A stretch of 64,000 nucleotides of DNA. Source: Thermoguttaceae bacterium (GTDB taxonomy: Bacteria; Planctomycetota; Planctomycetia; Pirellulales; Thermoguttaceae). Shown here piece after piece: positions 9,268-17,829 of the stretch. The notes under the pieces were generated by a model that had not been told where the DNA came from, did no database searches, and saw nothing but the letters and a program-made list of their open reading frames with translations. Both the position numbers and the translations under genes were made by a program. Where the stretch lies: contig JAGBDN010000024.1 in the NCBI GenBank assembly GCA_017937485.1, forward strand, positions 1 through 64,000, given 5' to 3'. Every line of letters begins with the position of its first letter. Position 1 is the first letter of the stretch.

Positions 9268-9477
9268 TTGAACTATCTATCCTGAAATGTCAACGAAACG
9301 CTCGGCGACGCGCGCCGACGTTCGCTCGACGCGTCGACGCGGCGCCCGAAAAAAAGCGCGGCGACGACTCGACGCGAAAACGACCCGAAAACAAATTTCG
9401 GTTCGACAATCAATCAAACCGTCGAAATTCGTTTTCGTTTCTCAAAAACTTGCGTCCGCTATTGCGACCGATATTCT

Positions 9478-9505
9478 AGTATAACGAAAATTTCGATTTT
9501 TTCAA
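9478..9505 (-). promoter_or_regulatory. predicted promoter of the PpiD-like gene
   Basis: On the minus strand TTGAAA (9500-9505), a 16-bp spacer, then TATACT (9478-9483), giving a leader of about 200 bases before the ATG at 9267. The rest of the 427-base gap (9268-9694) is AT-rich between 9480 and 9620, unlike its surroundings, and also must hold the promoter of the divergent barrel gene, for which I see no clear -35/-10 pair. Confidence 0.6.
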
Positions 9506-9694
9506 ACGCCGGTTTAAAAAAAATCGAACCTTTATATTAAGTTTTGTATTAAATTTACCGATTATGTCAAGTAACCCCGGATTATTTTCCGTAAAAACCT
9601 TACTTTTCGTCCAACTTTTTTAAAGAATTTCGCACTTCGCCCCTAACCGCGGTTCGTCGAGCGTTCGCCGTCGAATCGACGCGGAGGTTCCGAT

Positions 9695-10924
9695 ATGTCG
9701 CTTTCGCACCGTTTTACTCGAATTTTTCTCGGCGTCGCGTTCGTTTTGGCGTCCGCGTCCGGCGTCGTCGCGTCCGACGCGAGTCTTTTTTCGAACGGTC
9801 TTTTCGACGACGCCGTTTTGAGCGACGCGAACTCGTTCGACGTTTCCGACGCCCGCGACGCGCTCGACGCGCTCGACGCGCTCGACGCCTCGGATAATTC
9901 CGGCGAGTCGCGCTCCGCCGAGAAGCGAGGCGTTTTCGGCGAACTCGGCGCTTTCGACGCGCCGAACGCCGCGGTTTCGCTCGACGACTTTTCGACGCTC
10001 GACGCGCCTCGCGCCGACGAAGCGCCGCGTTCGGAAGCGTATTTCAACGGGTCGAGCTTCTCGTTTTCGCAAGACGTCGTCGTTCGCGGCTCCGTCCATC
10101 TGCCGACGCTGAAATCGCTTCAATTTTGGGGAAACGGCTACCTCGGCAGCGGCGAAATCCGACCGGAAAAGTGGAGCGGCGAAATCGACGCGAACGCGAC
10201 CGGCGCGCAAGTCGGCGTCAATATGCCGATGGGGTCGGTCAACTTTACCGCTTATTATAACTACCATCGCAACGACGTTAAATACGTCGGACGAAAAATC
10301 CGTCAAAACGACCATACGATCGGCGCCGGGGTTTACCTGCACGCGGGCGGCTTCTACTTCACCGCGTTGGCGAACTACGGCGACGACGGATACAAAGCGA
10401 AAGGCGGCGACGTCGGCTCCGCGACTTACGACGGTTATCAAGCGGGCGGCTACTTTGAAACCGGCTACGAAATGCATACGCTCGGGCTGTTCGTGTTGAA
10501 ACCGTTCGGCTCGTACCAATATTCCTACCTTGAACACGACAATTTCAGCCCGAATTCGCTGCGTAAAATCGGCGGCGACAAACGCAATTACGACGCGTGT
10601 TATATGACGCTCGGGTCGCGAATCGACGTGAACCTCGCCGGGCTCGACTCTTTCACGTTGCAAGGACGGTTGGCTTGGGTTTCGCAGCTTCGTTCGCAGA
10701 ACGAGTCGATCCAAAACTTCTGCTTCGGCCGCGTCCCGGGAACGTTCGCGCCGTCGAGTCCGTACTATCAAGGCGGCGGCGCCGGCGACGACTTCTTCTG
10801 GGGCGGCGTCGGATTGCGTCTTTCCTTGTGGGGCGCGCTCGCGGTCGCCGGGGACTACGACTGCCTCGTAAGCAAGGAACAAACGTTCCACGTGGGAAGC
10901 GTCGGATTGCTGTTCGGTTTTTAA
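9695..10924 (+). CDS. predicted outer-membrane beta-barrel protein
   Basis: The 409 aa protein begins with a signal peptide (MSLSHRFTRIFLGVAFVLASASGVVASDA). An Asp/Ala/Ser-rich linker follows to about residue 110. The rest is a series of short amphipathic strands rich in Gly, Tyr and Phe, with the alternation expected of a transmembrane barrel, for example GSVNFTAYYNYH and GGFYFTALANYG. It ends in VGSVGLLFGF, so the last residue is Phe, the classic C-terminal signature recognised by the BAM machinery. It resembles the translocator-type barrels of planctomycete autotransporter-like proteins, without a visible passenger domain. CGGAGG precedes the ATG. No function can be assigned. Confidence 0.75.
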   Translation: MSLSHRFTRIFLGVAFVLASASGVVASDASLFSNGLFDDAVLSDANSFDVSDARDALDALDALDASDNSGESRSAEKRGVFGELGAFDAPNAAVSLDDFSTLDAPRADEAPRSEAYFNGSSFSFSQDVVVRGSVHLPTLKSLQFWGNGYLGSGEIRPEKWSGEIDANATGAQVGVNMPMGSVNFTAYYNYHRNDVKYVGRKIRQNDHTIGAGVYLHAGGFYFTALANYGDDGYKAKGGDVGSATYDGYQAGGYFETGYEMHTLGLFVLKPFGSYQYSYLEHDNFSPNSLRKIGGDKRNYDACYMTLGSRIDVNLAGLDSFTLQGRLAWVSQLRSQNESIQNFCFGRVPGTFAPSSPYYQGGGAGDDFFWGGVGLRLSLWGALAVAGDYDCLVSKEQTFHVGSVGLLFGF

Positions 10925-10995
10925 CGTTCTTTTTGTTTCCTTGTTCCTCGCCGGTTTCCGTCGGAGCTTGCGCGGCCGCGCCAAAGGAATCGTCA

Positions 10996-12366
10996 ATGAA
11001 GCGCTCAACCTCGCCCGACGACGGCGACCGTTTTATCCGCGACTGCTTCGGCGCCGTCGCGCCCTCTTCTCCGTCTCCCTCGTCTTCCGCGACGAGCGAT
11101 TCGCGTTTTGAAGAACGGCGGCGTTGGGCGACGACGACGCTCGCGATTTTAGGAATCGCCGCGGTCGCCGGCGCGATTTTCGCGATCGCCGCCGCGCGTT
11201 GGTCGACTTGTCCTTTATTCGTTCGAGCCGCGTTTCTCGTCGCCGTTCTCGCGATCGCGCATTGCGGCGGAACGTTCGCCGACCGGCGCGACGAACCGCT
11301 TTTGGCGCATTTTCTTTACTGTCTCGGCGCGGCGACGTTTCTCGTCGGCGTTTGGGCGCTTTTCGGCGACGGCGACGCTTCGCGACGACGCGAACTTTGG
11401 GCGAACGCGCTTCCTTCGACGGCGCTCCTTCTTTTCGCGACGGCGCAATCGTCGCGTTCGCGTTCGCTCCATTTTTTCGCGACGGCGGCGCTCGTCGCGG
11501 CGCTCGCGCTCGACGACGGTTCGAGCCGCGTTTTCGCTCTTCGTTTCGTCGACGGCGCGTTCCTTTGTTGCGCGCTCGGCGAATATTGGGCTTGGCGGCG
11601 TTCGAGTTTAAGCGTCGCGACCGTTTATTTCGGCGTTTGCGCTTGGACGCTCGTCGCGCTTTGCTCCGCTTCCTTGGCGTTCGACCTTCGCGCTTTGCTT
11701 TTGCTCGGCGTTTTCGGCCTCTTTTTACGTTGGTTTAGCGCGACGTTTCGGAGCGCGTTCGGAGCGACGCTCGGCGTTTTTATCGCGCTTTGTTCGCTCG
11801 GTTTGGCGGCGTTTCCTTATTTTTGGAGCGCGCCGAACGACGCTTCCCCGTTCGCGGCGACGTTCGAAGCGAGCGTCGCCGCCGCGCTCTTCGGCTTTTT
11901 TTCGACGCGGCTTATTTTCGACGGCGCGCGTCAAAACGTCGTTCAGTTTGCGCTCGCGATCGCCGTTTTCGCCTGCTGGCTGGTCGCGCAGTGCGTCGTC
12001 GCGGCGATCGATTTCTCGACCGATCGTTGGACGCCCGCGCCGCCGACGGTCGCCGCTCTCGCGTTCGCGACGCTTCTTTTCAAAATTCAAAGGTCGCGTC
12101 CCGACGCTCCGTTTTCCTCGCCGCCGACGAGAAGCGCCGCCGTCGCGCCGGACGCGTTGAACGACGACCAAGAGTTCGACGATCTTTTCGACGCCGAAGC
12201 GCGCGCCGGAACCCAAACGCCTCGCTTGTCGTCCGTTTTTGAATCGTTCGACGCGGCTTGGGAACGCGTCGAACGACGTTGCCGTTTTCCCGTTTACGTC
12301 GCGTCGGTTCTCGCGCAGGCGGTCGCGCTCGTCGACTTTGCCCGTTCCGATTGGACGCTCTTTTAG
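10996..12366 (+). CDS. polytopic membrane protein (DUF2157-like)
   Basis: A 456 aa integral membrane protein. A soluble N-terminus of about 40 residues is followed by roughly ten hydrophobic segments between residues 45 and 350, such as TLAILGIAAVAGAIFAIAA and LLLGVFGLFL. A soluble acidic C-terminus with DDQEFDDLFDAEA follows, and one more hydrophobic stretch may lie near the end. The overall pattern resembles DUF2157 membrane proteins, but no signature residue confirms this. The ATG at 10996 was preferred because AAAGGA precedes it. The longer open frame to 10597 overlaps the barrel gene. It lies 71 bases after that gene and may be co-transcribed with it. Confidence 0.65.
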   Translation: MKRSTSPDDGDRFIRDCFGAVAPSSPSPSSSATSDSRFEERRRWATTTLAILGIAAVAGAIFAIAAARWSTCPLFVRAAFLVAVLAIAHCGGTFADRRDEPLLAHFLYCLGAATFLVGVWALFGDGDASRRRELWANALPSTALLLFATAQSSRSRSLHFFATAALVAALALDDGSSRVFALRFVDGAFLCCALGEYWAWRRSSLSVATVYFGVCAWTLVALCSASLAFDLRALLLLGVFGLFLRWFSATFRSAFGATLGVFIALCSLGLAAFPYFWSAPNDASPFAATFEASVAAALFGFFSTRLIFDGARQNVVQFALAIAVFACWLVAQCVVAAIDFSTDRWTPAPPTVAALAFATLLFKIQRSRPDAPFSSPPTRSAAVAPDALNDDQEFDDLFDAEARAGTQTPRLSSVFESFDAAWERVERRCRFPVYVASVLAQAVALVDFARSDWTLF

Positions 12367-12501
12367 AACGCTTGCCGACTTCGCCTCGTTTCAACCGGTC
12401 GCTCTTTTAGAAGCGGAACGGCGAGAACGGAGCGTTTCGCCGCCGATCGCCGACGAAAAACGACGTTTTGAAGAAAAATAAAAAAATTTTAAAAAAGCCG
12501 C

Positions 12502-12529
12502 TTGACGATTTCGGAATCTCGGTTAGAAT
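12502..12529 (+). promoter_or_regulatory. strong promoter of tRNA-Thr with UP-like element
   Basis: TTGACG (12502-12507), 16-bp spacer, TAGAAT (12524-12529). An A/T tract (12478-12496) sits directly upstream and looks like an UP element, as expected for a stable-RNA gene. The predicted leader before the tRNA is about 80 bases. Confidence 0.8.
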
Positions 12530-12617
12530 GTTGGCATAAGAGTTAAGGGAAACAAGACCAACGCCAACCGACCCCCTTAAAGTCTTCGGCGTTGAGCGTT
12601 AAGTTTTCCGGCTTTTT

Positions 12618-12690
12618 GCCCGCGTAGCTCAACTGGCAGAGCGCAGCATTCGTAATGCTGAGGTTGGGAGTTCGATTCTCCCCGCTGGCT
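12618..12690 (+). tRNA. tRNA-Thr(CGU)
   Basis: A complete 73-base cloverleaf: D stem GCTC/GAGC, anticodon stem CAGCA/TGCTG with loop TTCGTAA (anticodon CGU, reads ACG), five-base variable loop, T arm GGGAG-TTCGATT-CTCCC, discriminator T at 12690. CCA is not encoded. The acceptor stem GCCCGCG/CGCTGGC pairs except for position 4, where C (12621) faces U (12686). Threonine isoacceptors normally have A or a matched pair there. Confidence 0.95.
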
Positions 12691-12693
12691 TTG

Positions 12694-12717
12694 AACCGCC
12701 TTTCGAGGCGGTTTTTT
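12694..12717 (+). terminator. intrinsic terminator of tRNA-Thr
   Basis: Perfect 8-bp stem AACCGCCT/AGGCGGTT closing a TTCG tetraloop (12702-12705), followed by a T run. It starts 4 bases after the tRNA. Confidence 0.93.
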
Positions 12718-12756
12718 TATTTCTTGCGCTTTTTTCCGCGTTCTTTTTCTTTATTC

Positions 12757-12822
12757 GCCTCGTTCCGCCTCGTTCCGCCTCGTTCCGCCTCGTTCCGTTG
12801 CGTTCCGCCTCGTTCCGTTGCG
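12757..12822. repeat. decamer tandem repeat CGTTCCGCCT
   Basis: Six head-to-tail 10-bp units from 12761 to 12820: CGTTCCGCCT three times, then CGTTCCGTTG, CGTTCCGCCT, CGTTCCGTTG, with partial units at both ends. It lies in the 336-base gap between the tRNA terminator and the PP-loop gene. The rest of that gap holds a TATAAT box (12938-12943) without a clear -35 partner. Confidence 0.85.
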
Positions 12823-13053
12823 GTTTGCCAACTTGCGTTTCCCTCTTTCGTCGGAATTTTCTCCTCGTCGCGAACCGTTTTCCCTTTTTCGCGAAAAAAG
12901 AAGCGTCGGGGGCGGTCGCGCTCCGCAAAAAATCGCGTATAATAAGGAAAATAACGGAGGCCGCCGGAACGCCGTCGACGCGGCCTCGAACGCGCCGCGT
13001 TTTCGATCTAAACGTCGAGCGCGGCGCTCCAACGGCGAAAACACGAGGTTCCG

Positions 13054-14169
13054 ATGAAAGCGATCGTTCTTTTTTCCGGCGGTTTGGACAGTTTGCTGGC
13101 GACGCGTCTTCTGCAAGAGCAAGGCGTCGAAGTCGTCGGTTTGAATATTATCACGCCTTTTCACGATTGTTCGAAAGAGGCCGCCGACCGAGCGAAAGAG
13201 TTGGGCGTCGAACTCGTCGTTCGCGAACTCGGCGAAGACTATATGAAAATGCTCGCGAACCCGCGTTGGGGATACGGCGCGAACGTCAACCCTTGCCTCG
13301 ACTGCCGCGCGATGATGTGTCGCGAAGCGAAAAAGTTGATGGAAGAGATCGGCGCCGATTTCGTCGCGACCGGCGAAGTCTCCGGCCAACGCCCGAACAG
13401 CCAAAAGATTCACCAACTGATGCTGATTTCGCGCGAATCCGGTCTCGGCGACAAACTCGTCCGTCCCCTTTCGGCGAAGGTCTTGAACCCGACCGCGCCG
13501 GAAAAAGACGGCTCGCTCGACCGCGAAAAACTCCGCTCTTTCACCGGACGCGGACGCGGCAAGCTCGTTTGGCTCGCCCGCAAAGATTACGACATTAAAA
13601 CGATTCCGCAACCGTCGACCGGATGCGTCCTTTGCGAAAACTCGTATTCGCCGCGCGTTCGCGATATGCTGAAATACAAAACGCAGCCGACCGTTTGGGA
13701 CGCCCGTCTCATCGCCGCCGGGCGCCGCCTGCGGCTCGATGAAAACGCTTACTGCGTCGTCGGACGGAACCAAAAGGACTGCGACGCGCTCGACGCCGCG
13801 TTCGCGTCGCCGAACCGCTCCCGTTGCGTTCTCCTCTATCCGGGCAACTATATGGGCGCGTCGGTTCTCCTCGTAACGGACGAAGCGCCGGAGTTCGGCG
13901 ACGAGAACCCGGAAATTTCGCCGAAAATGGCCGAATATATCGAAACCGCCGGAAGCCTCGCGCTCCGCTTCGCGAATCCGGAGAAATACCGCGAACCGGC
14001 GGAGGGCCCGACGGCGCGTCTGCACGTCGGCGCGGTCGTTCGCGAAATTTCGCTCGTCGAGAATCCGGCGGTCGACGCGATTCGCATCATCAAAGAGGCG
14101 GACGGCCCGAAAAAGACCGACGAACCGGTCGAAAAAGCGCCCGAGGAAGCGTCGGAAAACGCCGAATAA
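13054..14169 (+). CDS. PP-loop ATP-pyrophosphatase, MnmA/ThiI-like tRNA thiolation family
   Basis: A 371 aa cytoplasmic enzyme that probably adenylates a tRNA uridine before sulfur insertion. The PP-loop FSGGLDSLLATRLL lies at residues 6-19. CLDCRAMMC (about 89-97) and a later STGCVLC (about 189-195) supply the Cys residues that fit a thiotransferase or a metal/Fe-S site. The C-terminal third is a small domain plus an Ala/Glu/Lys tail. It is longer than ThiI's catalytic domain and lacks the clear C-terminal beta barrel of MnmA, so it belongs with the less studied AANH/PP-loop group often annotated as 2-thiouridylase. GAGG precedes the ATG. The next gene follows after 110 bases on the same strand. 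Confidence 0.75.
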   Translation: MKAIVLFSGGLDSLLATRLLQEQGVEVVGLNIITPFHDCSKEAADRAKELGVELVVRELGEDYMKMLANPRWGYGANVNPCLDCRAMMCREAKKLMEEIGADFVATGEVSGQRPNSQKIHQLMLISRESGLGDKLVRPLSAKVLNPTAPEKDGSLDREKLRSFTGRGRGKLVWLARKDYDIKTIPQPSTGCVLCENSYSPRVRDMLKYKTQPTVWDARLIAAGRRLRLDENAYCVVGRNQKDCDALDAAFASPNRSRCVLLYPGNYMGASVLLVTDEAPEFGDENPEISPKMAEYIETAGSLALRFANPEKYREPAEGPTARLHVGAVVREISLVENPAVDAIRIIKEADGPKKTDEPVEKAPEEASENAE

Positions 14170-14279
14170 CGAAACTCACCGCCAAGACGCCGCGAAACGT
14201 CCGGCCCGCCTATTTTAACGCGTCGAGCGTTTCGCCTCAAACTTGAAGCGTCGTCAACGCTAACAAAAAGGAAAATACG

Positions 14280-14702
14280 TTGCAAAAAGAACCTTGGTAT
14301 CGAGACGGGCTCCGTTTCGGGTGCAAACAGTGCGGCGGCTGCTGCGGCGGCGAGCCGGGTTACGTTTGGGTAACGGACGAGGAAATCGCCGCGATGGCGA
14401 AGGAACTCGGCTTCTCGAAATTCGAGTTCGAAAACGCGTTCGTTCGGTTGATTCGCGGGAAAAAGAAGAGCCTAATCGAGCGCTCGAACGGCGACTGCGT
14501 TCTTTTCGACGAGAAAACGCGCGGTTGCAGCGTTTACAAGTCGCGCCCGGTTCAGTGCCGCACTTGGCCGTTTTGGGATCAAAATATCGATCGTCCGTCC
14601 TCTTGGGAGAAAACGGCGAAGTTCTGCCGCGGTTGCAATAATCCGGACGGCAAACTTTACACGCTCGAAGAAATCGAAGAGGAGCGCGGCAAGAAATTTT
14701 AA
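14280..14702 (+). CDS. YkgJ-type CxxCxxCC cysteine-cluster protein
   Basis: A 140 aa protein with the family signature CKQCGGCCGG near the N-terminus (about 12-21), then CVLF, GCSVYKSRPVQCRTWPFW and FCRGCNN. Together these give eight or more conserved Cys that likely bind Zn or an Fe-S cluster. The function of the family is unknown. The start is a TTG preceded by AAAAAGGA. It follows the PP-loop enzyme by 110 bases, so the two may be one transcript, which would hint at a link to tRNA modification (inference only). Confidence 0.85.
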   Translation: MQKEPWYRDGLRFGCKQCGGCCGGEPGYVWVTDEEIAAMAKELGFSKFEFENAFVRLIRGKKKSLIERSNGDCVLFDEKTRGCSVYKSRPVQCRTWPFWDQNIDRPSSWEKTAKFCRGCNNPDGKLYTLEEIEEERGKKF

Positions 14703-14827
14703 GTCGGTTTCCCGACGTCCGGCGTCCGTTTGCCCGGCGGTTCGTTCGGCGGCGTTCGCCCGGCGTTGCGTCCGACGACGGGCGCTTGTTCGGCGTTCCG
14801 CTCGACCGACGCTCGACGCCCAATAAA

Positions 14828-14858
14828 AAACGGAGCGGTTTCGAGTCCCGCTCCGTTT
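14828..14858. terminator. bidirectional intrinsic terminator
   Basis: AAACGGAGCGG (14828-14838) pairs with CCGCTCCGTTT (14848-14858). An A run precedes it and T residues follow. It sits between the convergent YkgJ-type gene (+) and the hydrolase-like gene (-), and can serve both. Confidence 0.8.
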
Positions 14859-14926
14859 CTCGTTTCTTGCGCTTGCGCTTCCGACGACTTTTCCGCCGCC
14901 GTTTGGTTTCGCGCCTCAAGCGCCGA

Positions 14927-16207
14927 TCATTCGGCTTCGATCGCCTCCCACTTTTGACGTTTTTTCGGAAGCGCGCTCATTCGGTTCGCGACGAACTGAA
15001 CGACGGTGTCCGAAACGCCGAACGATTGAATCTTCAACAGTTCGACGCCCTGTTTTTCCGTTTTCAGCGCGACGATCGGAATCGTTTTTTCTTGCGGCGG
15101 AAGCTCTTCGTCCGCTTTGCCGCCGATTTTCTTTTGGATTTTCTTCGCGTCTTCGAACTTGTCTTCGGTCATTTGCCCGACGAAAACGACGAAACCGCTG
15201 TTCTTGCCCTTCGCTTTCTTGCGATACGCGTCGAGCGCCGTTAAGGCGTTGAACTTCCCTTCGTCGTTCGTCGCGTCCGGCGAGAGGAGCGCGACGCCGA
15301 CGACGTTTTGCGCCGCGTCGCCTTTACCGTTCCAGTCGTCCCGCGCCCAAGTCGCCGCCAACGCCGCGCCGAGTTCGGAACCGACGACAATCGTCTTTTT
15401 AATATTCAACAATTCCTTGTTGTGCAGATAAAGCAAGAAGTTAAACCAAACTTCCTTGTCGTATTCGATCAGCGCGCGCAAATCGTCGTTGTTGAATTGC
15501 GACATTTTGCGTTCGCGAGGTTGGCGCATTCCGCGGGGCCCGCGCGACATATCGTTGACGGCGAGACTCGTGCTTTCGCCGCAGCCGCGCAAGTCCGGAA
15601 CGATAACGGCGCATCCTTGTTCGGCCAACTTCTTCGCGAGCGCGTCGAAATCTTCCTTTTTCCCGTCGCGACCGTGCAGGAGCAAAACCGCCGGAGCGTC
15701 GGCGTTTCCGGCGCCCTTATAATAATTGGCGACGAGCCGCCAACCGTCTCGCGTCGTGAATTGTTGTTGGTTCAAGCGCATCGGTTTCGTCGGTTCGGCC
15801 TTTTCGAGCGCTTGGTCGAGCGGAACGGCGCGTTCCGGTTGTTTCTTTTGATTCTCGCCCCCGGCTTTCCCCGGCTGTCCCGGCGCGTTTTGGCCCGGTT
15901 TTCCGGCTTCTCCCGGCGCGTTTTGGCCCGGAGCCCCCGGCTGTCCCGGCGCGTTTTGGCCCGGCGCTCCCGGTTGACCGGGATTTTCGCCGCGACCGGG
16001 TCGAGCGCCGCGATCAAATCCGCGACCGGGCCCGCCTTCGCCGCCGGGTCGAGCGCCGCGGTCAAATCCGCGACCGGGTCGTTCTTGCGCCGGAACCGAC
16101 GACGGTTCGACAAAGGTCGCGACGCCGCCGAGCAAAATCGCTCCCAACATAACGCCCGCGCGCCAACGAGCGGCGCCGACGCGCCCCGGTCGATTCGTTC
16201 TTTTCAT
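14927..16207 (-). CDS. secreted alpha/beta-hydrolase-fold protein with collagen-like linker, nucleophile missing
   Basis: A 426 aa exported protein. The ATG at 16207 was chosen because AAGGAG lies just upstream; a longer frame to 16294 lacks one. A signal peptide (about residues 12-40) is followed by a Gly/Pro/Gln-rich linker with GRGFDRGARPG and PGQNAPGQPG repeats (about 43-125). An alpha/beta-hydrolase domain follows with the oxyanion region LLLHGRDGKKEDFD and PDLRGCGES. At the nucleophile elbow, normally GxSxG, the sequence is VVGSELGAAL, so Glu stands where the catalytic Ser should be. No plausible C-terminal catalytic His is visible. It is therefore probably not an active hydrolase and may act as a binding protein. 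Confidence 0.75.
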   Translation of the reverse strand: MKRTNRPGRVGAARWRAGVMLGAILLGGVATFVEPSSVPAQERPGRGFDRGARPGGEGGPGRGFDRGARPGRGENPGQPGAPGQNAPGQPGAPGQNAPGEAGKPGQNAPGQPGKAGGENQKKQPERAVPLDQALEKAEPTKPMRLNQQQFTTRDGWRLVANYYKGAGNADAPAVLLLHGRDGKKEDFDALAKKLAEQGCAVIVPDLRGCGESTSLAVNDMSRGPRGMRQPRERKMSQFNNDDLRALIEYDKEVWFNFLLYLHNKELLNIKKTIVVGSELGAALAATWARDDWNGKGDAAQNVVGVALLSPDATNDEGKFNALTALDAYRKKAKGKNSGFVVFVGQMTEDKFEDAKKIQKKIGGKADEELPPQEKTIPIVALKTEKQGVELLKIQSFGVSDTVVQFVANRMSALPKKRQKWEAIEAE

Positions 16208-16381
16208 TTGAAGTCTCCTTCGTCGTTCGTCCGACGCGCCGCTCGATCGTCGAGCCGTCGACGCGTCCTTTGCCAATTTTCTTAAAATAGCCAATTTAAC
16301 CGCCGACGACGAAAACCGCGACCGCCGCCAAGCGCCGCCCGGATTTTCGTCGCCGTTATTTCTCGTTTCGCCGCCGTCGTT

Positions 16382-17680
16382 TTAGTCGAGCAACGCCAAA
16401 CGCGCCGTCTTCCCGTGCGTGAAGGACGCGGCGTCGAGTTCCGCGATCGCGTCTTCGAGCGCGGCGTTCGGCGCGGCGTGCGTCAAGATAATCAGCGGAA
16501 CGCGCGGGTTTTCCGCGTCGGCGCTCGCGTGTTGAATCATCGAGGCGATCGAAATATTCCGTCGTCCGAACGCGTCGGAAATCGCCGCCATCACGCCGGG
16601 GCGGTCGTCGACTTCGAGCCGCAAATAAGCGCGCCCTTCGATTTTTTTCGCGTCTTTGAGGGGCGTTCCTTCGCGTTGGTCGCTCCAAAGGTTGAGCGAA
16701 TTGAAGGTAACCGGCGTTCTCCCGAGCGCGGCGTCGATCACGTCGCTGCAGACGGCGGAAGCGGTCGGACGGCGGCCCGCGCCCCAACCTTGATAGAAGA
16801 GTTCGCCGACCGAGTCGCCGATAATTTGCACCGCGTTGAAAGCGTTCGTAACCTTCGCGAGCGGCGACGTTTCCGGAATCAGCGTCGGCGCGACTTTCAG
16901 TTCGAGCCCTTCGTCGGTTCGTTCGGCGACGGCGAGAAGTCGAATGCGGCGTCCGAGTTCGCGAGCGTACCGCACGTCGAGCGCGTCGACGACGTCGACT
17001 CCGACGCGCGGAATCGCCTTCCAATCGACCGCGGCGCCGAACGCCAATTGCGCCAAGATCGCGAGCTTTTGCGTCGAGTCGGTGCCGTCGACGTCGAGCG
17101 TCGGATTCGCTTCGGCGAACCCGAGACGTTGCGCTTCCTTGACCGCGTCTTGATAATCGGCGCCGTTTTCTTCCATTTGCGACAAAATGAAGTTGCAGGT
17201 GCCGTTGACGATCGCCTTGATCGATTCGATTCGGTTCGCGAGCAGCGACGTTTGAAGCGACGCCAAAACCGGAACGCCGCCGCAAACCGACGCTTCGAAA
17301 CCGATCGTTCGCCCGAGGGAGCGCGCTTTCTCGAAAAGTTCCGGCCCGCAGTTGGCGATCAGCGCTTTGTTCGCGGTAACGACGTCTTTCCCGGCTTCGA
17401 GCGCCCGCAAAACGACCGTCCGCGCGACGTCGACGCCGCCGATCAACTCGATCACGATCGAAATTTCCGGATTGTCGAGAATTTCGGACATATCGTCGGT
17501 CAGAACGCCCGGAGGAACCGCGACGCCGCGGTCGGCGGTCGTATTTTTATCGCAAATTTTCGCCAGCTCGATTTTTTTCCCGGTCGTTCGAGCGATCATC
17601 TCGGTCTTGCCGAGCAAAATTTCCGCGACGCCCGCGCCGATCGTTCCGAAACCGATCAAACCAACTTTCACCGAATCCAT
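16382..17680 (-). CDS. hom: homoserine dehydrogenase
   Basis: A 432 aa enzyme reducing aspartate semialdehyde to homoserine for threonine and methionine synthesis. The Rossmann motif GFGTIGAGVAEILLGK lies at residues 10-25. The dehydrogenase core contains AEANPTLDVDGTDSTQKLAILA (central residues around 195-210), with the conserved Asp and Lys of the substrate site. A C-terminal ACT domain (about 350-430, from LRLEVDDRPGVMAAISDAF) suggests threonine feedback inhibition. Length matches the 430 aa bacterial form. AAAGGA precedes the ATG. No thrC or lysC adjoins it. Confidence 0.95.
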   Translation of the reverse strand: MDSVKVGLIGFGTIGAGVAEILLGKTEMIARTTGKKIELAKICDKNTTADRGVAVPPGVLTDDMSEILDNPEISIVIELIGGVDVARTVVLRALEAGKDVVTANKALIANCGPELFEKARSLGRTIGFEASVCGGVPVLASLQTSLLANRIESIKAIVNGTCNFILSQMEENGADYQDAVKEAQRLGFAEANPTLDVDGTDSTQKLAILAQLAFGAAVDWKAIPRVGVDVVDALDVRYARELGRRIRLLAVAERTDEGLELKVAPTLIPETSPLAKVTNAFNAVQIIGDSVGELFYQGWGAGRRPTASAVCSDVIDAALGRTPVTFNSLNLWSDQREGTPLKDAKKIEGRAYLRLEVDDRPGVMAAISDAFGRRNISIASMIQHASADAENPRVPLIILTHAAPNAALEDAIAELDAASFTHGKTARLALLD

Positions 17681-17800
17681 CGATTTTCCTTTATTCCCCG
17701 CCGGGCGCGATCCGGCCGTCTCCGCGTTCGTTCGCGGACGCCGAGCCTCGACGCGCCGTCGGTCAATATAAAAATTCTTTTTAAGTCGACGCGGCGATTC

Positions 17801-17829
17801 TTGACCGCGTCGGAAATCTGTTGTATCAT
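17801..17829 (+). promoter_or_regulatory. promoter of the RlmM-like methyltransferase gene
   Basis: TTGACC (17801-17806), 17-bp spacer, TATCAT (17824-17829). It shows that an in-frame codon at 17821 cannot be the translation start and implies a leader of about 200 bases. The 359-base gap from 17681 otherwise holds the divergent hom upstream region. Confidence 0.7.

Noticed and set aside
6844..9285. Long plus-strand frame (over 800 codons) opposite the PpiD-like gene
   Set aside because: It translates the minisatellite as GFRRRSFFSRS-type repeats and has no start signal; the minus-strand frame has a membrane segment and SurA-like domain.
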